Assembly (NCBI RefSeq): GCF_918797505.1
Contig: NC_092794.1
Location: 74,437,345-74,501,344, forward strand
Reading direction: 5' to 3'
DNA from: Bemisia tabaci
Lineage: Eukaryota > Arthropoda > Insecta > Hemiptera > Aleyrodidae
Length of the DNA: 64,000 nt
Made by a program: the position numbers and the translations under genes. The notes below the pieces were generated by a model. That model did no database searches, was not told the origin of the DNA, and was given only the letters and a program-made list of their open reading frames with translations. Of the stretch, positions 11,086 to 22,700 are shown piece by piece. Numbering within the stretch: the first letter of the stretch is position 1; every line of letters begins with the position of its first letter.

Positions 11086-14000
11086 GTAGTGCGGTCGCTT
11101 AGCTCAAAAATGCACGATGATACGCGGTTTCCGGCTACCAACGTGATTTTGGTCTTAAAATGACCGTTAGACCCTCCTGATTCAGAAACCACCGGGAGCC
11201 ACCCGCGCTCCCCCCGTTTTCCCCCCCTTTTGGCCGCCATCTCGGAAAATGGCGGCCAAAATCGGGTTTTTTCAAAATATCTCGAGAACGGCGGCAGATA
11301 TCAAATAATGTTCTTAGTTAAAAAAGATTCAGCGTGAAAAAGCGGTATAAATGAAGTACTCATACGTGAATAATATGAGAGAAGGGAGGGGGGGAGGGGG
11401 AGGCCCGCCGCGCCGCTGCGCGCTCCTCTGCTCCTCAGCTGTCTTGCGAAAAACTCGCTGTTCCGGCGGGTGCGCGTCATCACCCGAGGCGTTGCGCCCT
11501 CTGGTAATCAAGCAATTAATAACTGTACACTTGAATCTTCCCGCCTTTTTACTTGCTGTGCTCTGGATAGGTTGGTAGATAAAGACAAATTTGACAGAAA
11601 ATAGGTAAGTTTAATTCAGAAATAAACTTTTGCTAAACAATTTGAATACAAGTGGGAGGAAAATAAGTGCCTTATCGATCTATTTCTTTTTAATGGAAAC
11701 CTAATTTGAAATTTGGTTCATTTTAGACTTTAGCGGTATCATTGGATGTAGGGTTCTAAGCGGCTCAGATTCAAATGACTTGGAAACTTGTGTAAACCTG
11801 TGCACCGCTAACGTAATTGATGGAGCTGTGTTGGTGCATACCTTAAATAAATCAAATGCTAAAACATTCTCCGAATTCTCCACAAAAGTTTTTCAGTCAA
11901 CAATTAAGCGCAAACTGCAGAGCTTTGACAGGGTTGATATTGTTTTCGACAGGTATCCGCCTTTTATAGCTTAAAATCAGACACAAGAGAGAAAAGAGGG
12001 TCCGGAAGAGAAATTCTCGTAAAAGGTTTAACGCCTATACTGAAAAATTTTGGCCATTTCTTGCAAGTTGATCGTAACAAGACTCAGTTATTTCAATTAC
12101 TCGCACAAAACATCAAATCTATGGAGACAATGGGTAAGATCGTCATTTGCACTGATGACATATATCGATCGTTTCAGCTGGAAATTTGGTTTCAAGCGCC
12201 GATATTTCACCGTGTTTCCACGAGGAGGCAGATACTAGACTTTTCATTCATATTAAGAATGCTGTTCGATCTGGTTATAAGTTTGTACTGCTCAGTACTG
12301 TGGATTCTGATGTCATCGTGATTGCAACTTCTATGTTCCAAACTTTGAAAGAATTCGGTTTGCAGGACCTGTTCGTAGAATATGGAGTTGATAAAAATAG
12401 GAGTTTAATCCAAATTTCTCAATTAACATCGAAAATCTCGCCGGATATGCGCAACGCACTGACATTCTTCCATGCGTTTACAGGTTGTGACTCCGTATCG
12501 TCTTTCTACGGCGAAGGCAAGACGGAGGCGTGGAGTATCTGGAATAAATTGGAGAATGATTTAACTGGAACATTTTTGAGGCTTTCATCGTGTAACGAAA
12601 TTTCTAATAATGATTTTGAAAAAATTCAGCTCTTCACTATTTTTATTTATGACCCGTCCAGCCAGGCAAAATCCGTCAATGAATGCAGGAGAGTCTTGTA
12701 CACTCAAAAAAATCGATCGGTTGAGACATTCCTCCCACTGAGGAAGCATTGCGCCGCAGCATTTGCGGAGAGCAATGCTCCATACTCACATTTGGAAGCA
12801 TTGCTTGGAGCTGAATCCAGTTGTTCCCGATGTGAAATCTTGGGGTTGGACAAGTAGAACTGAGACCACTAAGGGACTTGCCATCGTGCCACTGTGGACC
12901 ACCCTATCAGAGGCTTCGAAAGAGTGCTACGAGCTAATATCTTGTGGATGTGAAACAATGTGTATAAAAAATTGCAAGTGCCAACGCTTTAATTTAAAGT
13001 GAAGTGCACAGCACTTTGTTTATGTGATGGGCAATGCTCATAAAGGTTTGCATTTCCAACTTACTGGCCCGAAGCACTCTAATTTTGAATCCATCTTTCA
13101 AACAACCGCACTAATATCGTACTAGTTTATTGCAAAACTTAGGTCATGAATACCGAAGGAATTTATCCTCTCATGCCAAACATTTGGACTGCATTTTGCG
13201 ATTTGGAACTATAAATCCTGGCTCTTCTTGAAAAACACGGATAAGCGTAGGGAAACTAATGGCACGTACGTTGGTTTTAAACCGGGCTAGAATTTATAGT
13301 TTCAAATTGCAAAATGTAGTCCATTTACTCTTCAGTCAAAAATGTATTTTATTAACATTTATTTGTATTTTATACTTCCTTTTATTTTAGTTTTTTTTGC
13401 GAGACTGTTGCAATACACCCAACGAGTTAGACACCCAACCCGTTGGGTCTATTTAGTTAATTTCGTTTATTTTTGTAATAACATAACTATAATTATACAA
13501 ATTTAATTTTTGTCACGCTGATTTATTTCTACTTGGAGGCAGCCTGATGTTTCTACGGAGAAGCAGAATTACGTACGTACTAACCTGTCAGGACTGACTC
13601 TAATTTCCTACCTGTTCGTGACTAATTTTGTATGTTCATTCATGACAGTTCATACTTAAATATTTATTTCTTATTAATTCTTTATATAAGGTGCTTTACC
13701 TACTTTGGTTTCAAATTTGTCTATATCTACCAACCTATCCAGAGCACAGCAAGTAAAAAGGCGGGAAGATTCAAGTGTACAGTTATTAATTGCTTGATTA
13801 CCAGAGGGCGCAACGCCTCGGGTGATGACGCGCGCCCGCCGGAACAGCGAGTTTTTCGCAAGACAGCTGAGGAGCAGAGGAGCGCGCAGCGGCGCGGCGG
13901 GCCTCCCCCTCCCCCCCTCCCTTCTCTCATATTATTCACGTGTGAGTACTTCATTCATACCGCTTTTTCACGCTGAATCTTTTTTAACTAAGAAAATTTT

Positions 14001-14219
14001 TTGATATCTGCCGCCGTTCTCGAGATATTTTGAAAAAACCCGATTTTGGCCGCCATTTTCCAAGATGGCGGCCAAAAGGGGGGGAAAACGGGGGGAGCGC
14101 GGGTGGCTCCCGGTGGTTTCTGAATCAGGAGGGTCTAACGGTCATTTTAAGACCAAAATCACGTTGGTAGCCGGAAACCGCGTATCATCGTGCATTTTTG
14201 AGCTAAGCGACCGCACTAC
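11086..14219 (+). mobile_element. Long-inverted-repeat element enclosing a PIN/FEN-like pseudogene
   Basis: Inverted arms of about 510 bp (11086-11597 and 13711-14219) enclose ~2.1 kb. The arms are colinear and carry a GC-rich block (about 11400-11510 / 13800-13910) and a purine-rich tract. The interior carries the decayed HEEADTR-family gene at 11690-13057. At about 13188-13322 there is also a small inverted repeat built on GCATTTTGCGATTTGGAAC. No target duplication was confirmed, so either a transposon with its cargo or an inverted segmental duplication around the pseudogene is possible. Confidence 0.65.
11690..13057 (+). pseudogene. Broken PIN/FEN-like nuclease gene of the HEEADTR family
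   Basis: Three frames must be combined. 11780-11974 encodes an N-terminal part with FSEFSTKVFQ and FDRYPP. About 11969-12240 continues in another frame with SDTREKRGSGREI. 12186-12857 (223 codons) holds HEEADTR (residues 12-18), TVDSDVIV (38-45) and HAFTGCD (96-102). 12850-13057, with one more shift, holds a Cys-rich tail, CGCETMCIKNCKC then CLCDGQC. Proteins with these blocks recur as uncharacterised families in many invertebrate genomes. The order of an acidic pair, DxD and GCD resembles the metal-binding acidic residues of PIN/FEN nucleases; that is inference. Multiple frameshifts make it non-functional. It lies between ~510-bp inverted repeats. A diverged relative is at 34197-34866. Confidence 0.7.
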
Positions 14220-14291
14220 GGTCCCGGTGCCAACATAAAAAATTTTCGGGAAAAAAGTCGGGTGCGGCTCTTTACTCCCACCTACCCTAAG

Positions 14292-14483
14292 TTGAAAAAT
14301 ACAAATCTCCGTGTTCATTAACGTTTTAAGGATTCCCTCTTATGTTTCCTTTTTTAAAAGAAAATTAATATCCAATTAATCTCCTCGACAATTTTTGTTA
14401 ATATTTACGAATGAGTGAAATAAGCACAGAGCACAGAGTATTACAAGAAATGATGTTGCTCAGTTTTTTTTTTGCGGGAAAAG

Positions 14484-14517
<34 letters not shown>

Positions 14518-14749
14518 AGATAATAGCGGTGACTTGAAACGACACAAGTCGAGACACGCATTTTTCAATTATAGCCAGCGATACAGTAAAATAAGGTTCC
14601 TCTGTGTGCCCTTTCATCAAGCTCACATAACGTCTCAAAATATAGAGACCTAAACCAGTTTGAAAGCATTATCACTCCTCGAACGCAAGTATGCTGAATT
14701 CCTCATGTTCTTAGTTATGACGAGGCTGTTACACTTGTAAGGTTCACAT
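14292..14749. other. No gene; poly-A tract upstream of an exon
   Basis: A long A-run (about 14481-14515) makes poly-Lys and poly-Phe frames that are meaningless. Nothing else is recognised. Confidence 0.5.
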
Positions 14750-14813
14750 ATGCATGCTGCTTCTGAAATATCTTCCACCCACTTTTTCTTGCACACATCA
14801 TACTTTTTTCCAG

Positions 14814-17546
14814 ATGCAACCGCAACCCCAGCCGTAGCACCGTCACTCCAGTACCCCCAACTAGAGCAGAGGCACACCGGCGGAACATCACTGATCACGG
14901 ACCAAGGGACCCCGGGACCGAACTTCCATGATCTCACTCATCAAGCACCGCATCCAACTTGGCTCGACCTCCCCACCTTGTCCGCTCCACAAAGCAACAT
15001 TCAACGAATCCCCAACCCCGTCCGGAACCCTAAACCCCCCTCACAACTGTACCCCCAACCATCTGGGCCCCGTCTTTCGACTGGCCACCAAGTGACCAAC
15101 CAGAGCATCCCGTTGATCGACATCCCAACTAACAATCTCCCCATCCACCGAGAGGAAGTCGAATACAACCCTCAAAAAAGCGAGAGGCCCAGTTTCTTGT
15201 CGGCGAGAACGCCGACGAGTCTGGCGCCGACTAGCACGTCGACTACAGCCGAATCGCGCACACCCCAATACACTCTCCCACAGATCAATTTCAACGGTGG
15301 CTACTCCAGACAGGAATCAATACTCTCGGGGGGGAGTACGCCGTTTCCCGATCAGTCTTTCAACACTAACTCGATAAGAGTCACATCGTCGTCGTCGGTT
15401 TATCAGCAGGCACCTCAGTCCTCCGGGAAGACGACGCACCACGTTTCTTCGTCACCATCGTCCTACGTGGGAGACTCCGATTTAAGTAACTATCCGCGGC
15501 TGCCGAACCAAGCATCCGAGGTAGGCGACGCCTACTCTCAGGCGACCCGGCATGAATTCGGGGACCAACCGATCCACTCGGGGGACACGAGAGTCATCGG
15601 GGACCAACCGATCCACTCGGGGGACACGAGAGTCAATCAGTTAGAGAAAACATCCAATCGACACAACCTTCAAAGCCTACCAAGACCCGGTACCGATTAC
15701 GGCTCCTCTGAAACACATAGACAAAATTTTAGCAATCAGTTCAATCGACCGGGAGAAATGGATAGTTCCGTCAAGAAAAAAAGTAGCCCAAGCCAACTGA
15801 CCCCGGCCAGTGGCAACCCTCAAACTAGGCAAAGGCTTCAACCCAGGCCGCATGTGGGGGATGCTGGCCTGAACCGGTTCGGAGATCAGCCGACAGGCTC
15901 GTATCCCCGAATTAGCACTGCGGTCCCAGGATTCTCCAGCCGTAGGTTCAATAATCAAACGAGAGCTGAGGTGGACAGTCAAGGTGGGATGTATTCGCAA
16001 AATGGTGGCAAACCACTAGGAGTTAACTTATTGAGCCTTTACGTAGTTCAGTCTTCGCCAAACCCCTTAAACTCGATCGCTGCCCAGCCGGCTTTTGAAG
16101 AGAATCATTCGACATCCTCAACGCCGACGACCCGAATTCCTAGTTCTTCCCCCATCTACTTTGTCTCATCTACCCCGGGATCTAGTACCACAACCACAGT
16201 GGCACCATCTGCTTATCCACAGTTCTCCAACTCCCGTCAAGGATCTTATTCTCGATCCGAGATTCAGAGAACGACTTTCGCAGATAGATCAGCAACCTAT
16301 CGGCAACCGCAACATTCCACGGCTATCACAGCCACGCCTGCATCAACATACGGACGACAACGACAAGGCGTCAATGATTTGTCTCAGTCTCCGGGAGCGA
16401 TCTTTACGACGGCCACCCCGATCGTCGCTGACAAATACCCTGTGTCATCTTACGGAGGCTCCAGGGGCTACGCGGCATTTAACAGCCTCGAGACGACACC
16501 GGTTGGAAAGACCGGAAATCGAGGCCGTACTAAATTTTCGACTCCGACTTCCTACGGCGGGTCTGAATACTATCCTGCGGGTACACCTCAGCCGGTGAAC
16601 GCTCAATCCTACTCAGCTATTAATCGCGGCGAAGTAAAATTCGCATCCTCAATCGATACTCCAACCGTTCACCCCCGAACATCCTCCGCGCGGGCATTCT
16701 CACGGTCTTCCCCCGATAGTCCTGACGTCTACCCTCGACCATCCGACACCGTCCCACCTCTCGGAAGATCCGCGATCGGTAGCATCGAATCTGATCACAA
16801 CTCGGGAGGAGGAAGGTCATGGTCAGACAGATCCCAAAGTTCTCACTTCGGGGGCACGGGTCCACCCTCCTATCCATCCGCGCCCATCACTCCATCCGTA
16901 ATACCTCCCCAATCCTCGGAGCCGTCGTACCCTCAGTCTAGACCTTCCTATCAACAGCCCTCCTTATTCGCCGCGCAATACGTCCCCGAATCCGTCGCTC
17001 CGAACACCCTGCCCAACTCTGACGCCAAGAACTTCCCGTCTCCCTCCTACACTACTAGTCAGGTGTTCGGTTCGAATTTAAACTCTCGCCCGTCGATTCT
17101 TCACATGCCTGGACCTTTTATTCTCAACCCTTTATCACATGAAACTGGTGCAGCAAGCCTTCCGTCCTCTATGTATGCAACAAGTACGTTTGCTCCTGTA
17201 CCTATCGCACCCAACTCAGCATCTAACCCCAGTAGCCAAGAATTCCCCTCTCCTTCCTACTTCCCAAGTCATGTAGTCGGTTATGAGTCGTCTACCTTTA
17301 GGCCTTCTGATTCCGGGTTTGGGTCGAGCACAGCAGCACCCTCAATTCAAGATTATGCACACAATCCGTTCCTGAGGCACCTGATCCCAAGCGATGACCA
17401 GAGCAACGGCCATGCATCCGGCTCACTGCAGTATAGGCCTTCTTTCGTCACCAGTGCTTCGCCCGCTCAAGGAAAAAATGACGTATTCTATCAGAGGTCA
17501 TTGGCAATCATTCCAGCGCATGGAAACTCGCTAATTCCTGGATCAG
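14814..17546 (+). CDS. Large Pro/Ser/Thr-rich exon of a secreted chitin-binding (mucin/CPAP-like) protein
   Basis: A 2,733-bp open segment (911 codons) starts after a pyrimidine tract and CAG acceptor (14811-14813) and ends at the donor CAG|GTAATC (17547). Both borders are phase 1. The open frame continues into intron on either side (14750-17599), so no start codon is assigned. The product is low-complexity and dominated by Ser, Pro, Thr, Gln and Tyr, with no Cys until intron read-through. It would be an extended, probably O-glycosylated extracellular linker. A perfect 39-bp (13-residue) tandem duplication containing GDQPIHSGDTRV lies at 15560-15637. GC content and codon use are much higher than in the flanks. 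The split codon joins in frame to the CBM14 exon at 53952. The linker's exact role is unknown. Confidence 0.82.
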
Positions 17547-17619
17547 GTAATCTGTGTTTTTCTGTAATATTTTACAAATCTATGGTGAAAGTTAAATGAA
17601 GGTGTCTTGGGTAAAGACG

Positions 17620-17672
17620 TACAAGCGGGATCGTTATTCCTGCGAAAAATAGTTTTCCGTAACCCGCCATAC
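17620..17672 (+). repeat. 53-bp segment inversely duplicated at 27065-27117
   Basis: The segment from TACAAGCGGGATCG to AACCCGCCATAC matches the reverse complement of 27065-27117 with a single mismatch by eye. It starts 73 bp inside the proposed intron. Flanking sequence does not match, and the origin is unknown. Confidence 0.8.
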
Positions 17673-17907
17673 ACTTTAGTGCACCGCTATAGTGGCCACA
17701 GAATAATAGCTCTCGCACCGATTCTACATTCACGACTTATCAATTATCAGCGATTGGGAATCCCACGTTTATTTTCTTGCTCTTTTCCTCTTTCCCCTAC
17801 TTTCATCGTTGTCTCCACGGTCAGGCCAGTCGGTGATAGCTGTATGCATGCCTTCGAGGCTTCCCTCCGGTTCCATATCTTTTCCCCATTCTTCACCACA
17901 CCGCAAT

Positions 17908-18064
17908 CGGTGGCGAGGCGTGATTAATCGATTATCGATATTTCTCCATTTGAAGCCATGGTAAAGAATCGATTATTGAGGTGTAAACACCCTGTCTATC
18001 GATCTTTTTCCATAGATTTATATGGGAGATCAATCGATATATCATAAAGCACGTCACGCCACTG
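17908..18064. mobile_element. Short MITE-like inverted repeat
   Basis: The left end GGTGGCGAGGCGTG and right end CACGTCACGCCACTG are imperfect inverted copies that extend through an ATCGAT-rich segment, about 50 bp per arm. CAGTGGCGTG-type ends suggest a hAT-like origin, but no target duplication was found. Confidence 0.5.
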
Positions 18065-18065
18065 A

Positions 18066-18959
18066 CTGTAACAGTGTTGAGAGGTGTAGTGAGCCACAAC
18101 GTGGACATATTGGATGAGAAATGGATCCCTTGAAAATAAAAGTTAGGTTCATGCTTAAGCGCCCGCAGTAGGTCATCTACAGCCAAGGCCAAGCTATCAA
18201 ATATTAATAGCATATGAATAGATTTTTTTTTAGCTGTAACTCAAAATTTTCGCTCCTATTTTATTTTTTAAATAAATATTACAATGAAGGATGGGTGCCA
18301 TTAAAGTCTGATTTGAAGTATCTTTAGCTGCTGAATCCGAAAATGGCCTTGATTTTAAATATTATGCACCGTTTTCCCAAAAAAATTGAATCAAAATTGA
18401 ATTTCCCCACAAAAAACTCCATTTTTTTTAGAAACCCCATTTTGTGGGAAGATAATGGGTCAACGCAAAAAAACTAAGGTCAATTTTGAACTCAGCAATA
18501 CAAATTACATAGAAGCTTGTCAACTATCTAGTCTACCATAAAGTCCACCGTGTTCCACAATTTTTTTCATTTTTGGAGACCTGTGTTTTTCTATGATCAG
18601 TGACTTTTAAGTGCCTATTATTCCTAAAATATGTAACTTACTGAGCTAATATGGGCGCTTATTAATGCTTTAGTGTCTAAACTACAAGAATACTATATGG
18701 TAGAACGGTCAAATCTGTCCACCACCCCCCTCCCCCAAGGGTGAGACTTACTTGTTTAAATCAAATCAAATGTTGCACGGTCTTAAAATGGTTCCATATG
18801 CTAAAAAAACGCCAAAAGGATTTGGAAAAAAAAATTTAACGCGGCCCGCACAGCACCTACAGATCGTTATTTTTCCGATATTTTTGGCATTTTAACCGTA
18901 TTTTTTTTTATAGTTTAGTTAGTGTCGAAGATTTGACGCTAAATGTTAACGCCAAACAT
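18066..18959. other. Intronic AT-rich DNA, no feature recognised
   Basis: No reading frame or paired termini are recognised. The segment at about 18720-18900 (AGGGTGAGACTTAC to GCGGCCCGCACAGC) is weakly like the foldback arm at 41750-41880, suggesting an old relic. Confidence 0.4.
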
Positions 18960-19055
18960 GGAGATGGATTAATGGAGGTGTTGCATGTGTGAGGAATTTG
19001 CGATTTGACTATTGATTCTTATGTAAAAGTCCGCGAGAAACACGATGGTCTCACT
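18960..19055. repeat. Dispersed repeat shared with 59971-60046
   Basis: GTGTGAGGAATTTGCGATTT and GCGAGAAACACGATGGT occur in the same order and spacing at 59971-60046 on the same strand. It abuts the palindrome that hosts the Copia element. Confidence 0.7.
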
Positions 19056-19214
19056 GATTTTCTCTGAAATCAACTCCCTACCTCCAAAAACGGTCTCAAA
19101 GTTGAGGCTGTAATGATCCTGAGAGTCCACGTCTACGTAAAGACAAACTCTCCATGCAAAGATAGGGAACAAATATATTAGCAGGGTAACTGAGAGCACG
19201 GCAACCCTAAGGGT

Positions 19215-19464
19215 TGTCATGAATGAGCAGAAAACAGGGTTTTATGGAAGGGCAAATGAATGAACGCAATCGGCTAACGAACGACACAAGACGGGCATTT
19301 TATTAGGATAAAGTGCACGGTACAGAGAGTTGAGTAGCATAGAGAGAGAACAGCTATAGTTCGCTGGATGCCCGGCAGAGGGCACCACGATACGGAGAAC
19401 AGCTATAGTGCGCTGGATGCTCGGCAGAGGGCACCACGATACGGTGTGTAGTTTATCACTGACA
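19215..19464 (-). repeat. Copia 3' LTR
   Basis: 250 bp, TGTCATGAAT...CACTGACA on the + strand, identical by eye to 23777-24026. It contains two tandem ~49-bp units (about 19351-19445) that each include AACAGCTATAG and GGCAGAGGGCACCACGATAC. Confidence 0.95.
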
Positions 19465-19475
19465 CACCCCCTTAA
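19465..19475 (-). other. Copia polypurine tract
   Basis: On the minus strand TTAAGGGGGTG lies directly before the 3' LTR, the usual place for plus-strand DNA priming. Confidence 0.8.
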
Positions 19476-19546
19476 ACTACACAGAGGAGTCAGAAAAGTT
19501 TCAAAAAAAGGAACATGAAATTTTCTTTAAAGAAAAAAAATATTCA

Positions 19547-19677
19547 GATAAACAATTTCAGAAATAAAAACACATGAAATTTATCGGCTAGATAAACAAT
19601 TTCAAAAATAAAAACATATGAAATTTATCGGCTAGATAAACAATTTCAAAAATAAAAATACATGAAATTTATCGGCA
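19547..19677. repeat. Three 44-bp tandem repeats in the Copia 3' untranslated region
   Basis: Units start at 19547, 19591 and 19635, each with GATAAACAATTTCA and GAAATTTATCGGC. They lie between the Gag-Pol stop and the polypurine tract. Confidence 0.9.
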
Positions 19678-19741
19678 GCGCTCAAGGCTTACAAAAGAAA
19701 AATAAGTGAAGTAGGAAAATGAACTCTAGAGGTAAGAGCAT

Positions 19742-22700
19742 TTAGTGAATACCTAAAGCGTCACAAAACTGGTTGTGTTTAGGAACGCAAAGAGACTTTG
19801 TTAATATGTCTGCAGGCATGTCCTCTGTGGGGACATAGCATAGAGTGACAATATTCCTATCTATAATGTCGCGAACATAATGATAGCGAATGTCTATATG
19901 CTTGGTACGCTTGTGAAAAACAGGATTCATTGCCAGTTTAGCTGCGCCCTGATTGTCACAGGAGAGTTCTAGTGGCTTACAATGAGAAAGTGAAATCGGG
20001 TTATTACAGAATAAGAGTTCATCAATCAGTCCTTTGAGATAGACAGCTTCTTTAGCAGCTTCAGATAAAGCAATATATTCAGATTCTGTGCTGGACAGGG
20101 AAACGCAAGTTTGTTTCCTGGAGCACCAAGAAATAGCCCCATCACTGAGCTTAAAAACAAACCCTGAGTAGGAGCGTCTGTCTATTGCGCAACTGCCCCA
20201 GTCTGCATCAACAAAACCTTCAATTTCTTTTTCTCTTGCCTGGGTTGAAAAACATAGTTTTTTAGCACAAGTACCTTTTAGGTATCTCAAAACTCTTTGG
20301 GCATAATGGAAATGTTCAGGAGTGTAACAGGTGTTAAATTGACTAAGTTTATTTACAGCGAAACAAATATCAGGACGAGTATTAACTGCTATGTAAGTTA
20401 AACAGCCAATTAAACTTTGGTATGGGAGATTTGGTATGTTTGTAACATCACCTTTGACAAGCGGGAGATTTGGTTCCATGGGAGTTTTAGCTGGCTTTGC
20501 ATCAGTCAATCCAAATTTACCTAAGATTTCATGGATATAATGCTCCTGATCAAGAGAAATGGAACCATTTGGCGAATAATTGACATTCATGCCAAGACAT
20601 CTTTTTGCTTTGCCGAGATCAACCATTCGGAAAGCTGACATTAAAACTGATTTTAATTTATTACATTCATCATCAGATTTGGTTAGAATGAAGAAATCAT
20701 CGACAAACAAGGCAACATATAATTTTTCATCATTTACATTTTTGAGATAAATACAAGGATCATGATTACTTTGCTTGAAACCAAGTTCAAGTAATTTGCT
20801 GTGAGCTTTTTGATTCCACATGCGTGAGGCTTGCTTCAGACCATAAATGGCTCGTTTCAATAAACAAACTTTCTCTTCCTGACCTTCAACAACAAATCTT
20901 TCAGGCTGCTTCATGTATACTGTCTCATGTAGGTCACCATTTAAAAAAGCAGTTTTTACATCGAGGTGATGGATTTGCAAATTAAATTTAACAGCTAAAG
21001 CAATTAATAGTCTGAAGCTTTCTTTCCTAACTACCGGTGCAAAGGTTTCATCGTAATCGATTCCTTCACGCTGTGTGAAGCCTTTGGCAACTAGTCTGGC
21101 TCTGTACCGGTTCTCTGAAATCCCTTTTTTAATCTTAAAGACCCATTTGCAGCTTACAATATTTGCATTTTCAGGCTTATCAACTAAGATCCAGGCTTGG
21201 TTTTCCTGTAAGGATTGGTATTCTTCCAACATAGCTTCATGCCAACGTTCACTATCATTTCTCGACATGGCTTGCTTTACAGTGATGGGATCATCAGAGT
21301 TTTCATTATGAGTAATTGTTTTGTATACAACGAAACCAGGAAATTCTTTCGGTTTTCTAACACGCTCAGGATATTTACGTTCTACATTTGTGAGGGATTT
21401 GTTTTCAGATTCTACCTTGGTAATCGAGAGAGGAACCTCATTAACAACATCAGGTTTTTCAGTTACTTTGAAATACATTTCATTTTCAAGGAAGACAACA
21501 TCTCTAGACATTGATATTTCTCCTTTTACTGGGTCAAGTAAACGATAACCTTTAGTGGCCGTACCATAACCTACCATGACAAGCTCTTTAGATACAGCAT
21601 CTAATTTTTGTCGCTTTTCTTTGGGAATATGTGCAAAAGCACGACAGCCAAAAACTTTTAAATGTCCAAGCTTGGGTTTTCGGCCACTCCAGCACTCTTC
21701 TGGACTCAAATCGTTAAGAGCTGCATGCGTACACCAATTTTTCAAATACACAGCAGTGTTTACTGCCTCTGCCCAAAATTTTTTAGGACAGTTTGAGTCC
21801 ATCAGCATGCACCTAGCCATACGCATGACAGAGCCATTTACTCGCTCCGCTCTGCCATTCTGTTTCGGATTATACGGAACAGTCAACTCATGGTTAATAC
21901 CATTGTCACGAAAGAAATCAGATAATTGAGTATTTACATATTCTCCACCATTATCAGTTCTAAATCGTTTGATTTGCTTCCCAGACTGTTTTTCTGTAAA
22001 AGCTTTAAACTCTTTGAATTTACATGTAACCTCATCTTTATGCTTCAAGAAGTAAACAAAGATTTTTCTACTGTGGTCATCAAGAAAAATTAGCACATAA
22101 CGGTACCCACTGACCGAAGGTACTTCAAGGGGACCCATTACATCAGAGTGCACTAATTCTAGTAACTCTTTGGCATGACTTTCACTTGATTTAAATGGAC
22201 GTTTACAGAGTTTTCCCTGAGCACATGCAATACAGGGCTGTTCATGAGAATTCTCAAAATTAAAATCATCAGAAGCACTTTTTAATTTTTGCATGTTGGT
22301 GGCACTTATGTGACCTAGACGTCTATGCCACAATGTAGCAGTATCAGACACTTGCATAGCATTCATACATTTATCATGGTAAGAATTATCACATTCGTTT
22401 AATTGGAACAGCCCATTAACATGTGAAGCTGTAAAGCAGACTTCACCTGAAATATTACAATTATTTACATCGTAAATTTGACAGCCTTCATTTTTGAAAA
22501 CAACGACAAGATTTTTCTGTACCATTTTTGAAACAGATAAAAGATTTGTAGATAAGGTGGGGACGTACACAACATCTGTTATTACGCGTTCTCCATCGTC
22601 TACATTGACAAGAATATTTCCTATACCTTTTCCGTGTTCAGTCGAATTGTTTGCAACTGCAATTTCTAGATTTCTGCCTACATTGTCATTAAAATTAATG

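Noticed and set aside
14441..14653. Frames with poly-Lys or poly-Phe
   Set aside because: Produced by the homopolymer near 14481-14515.
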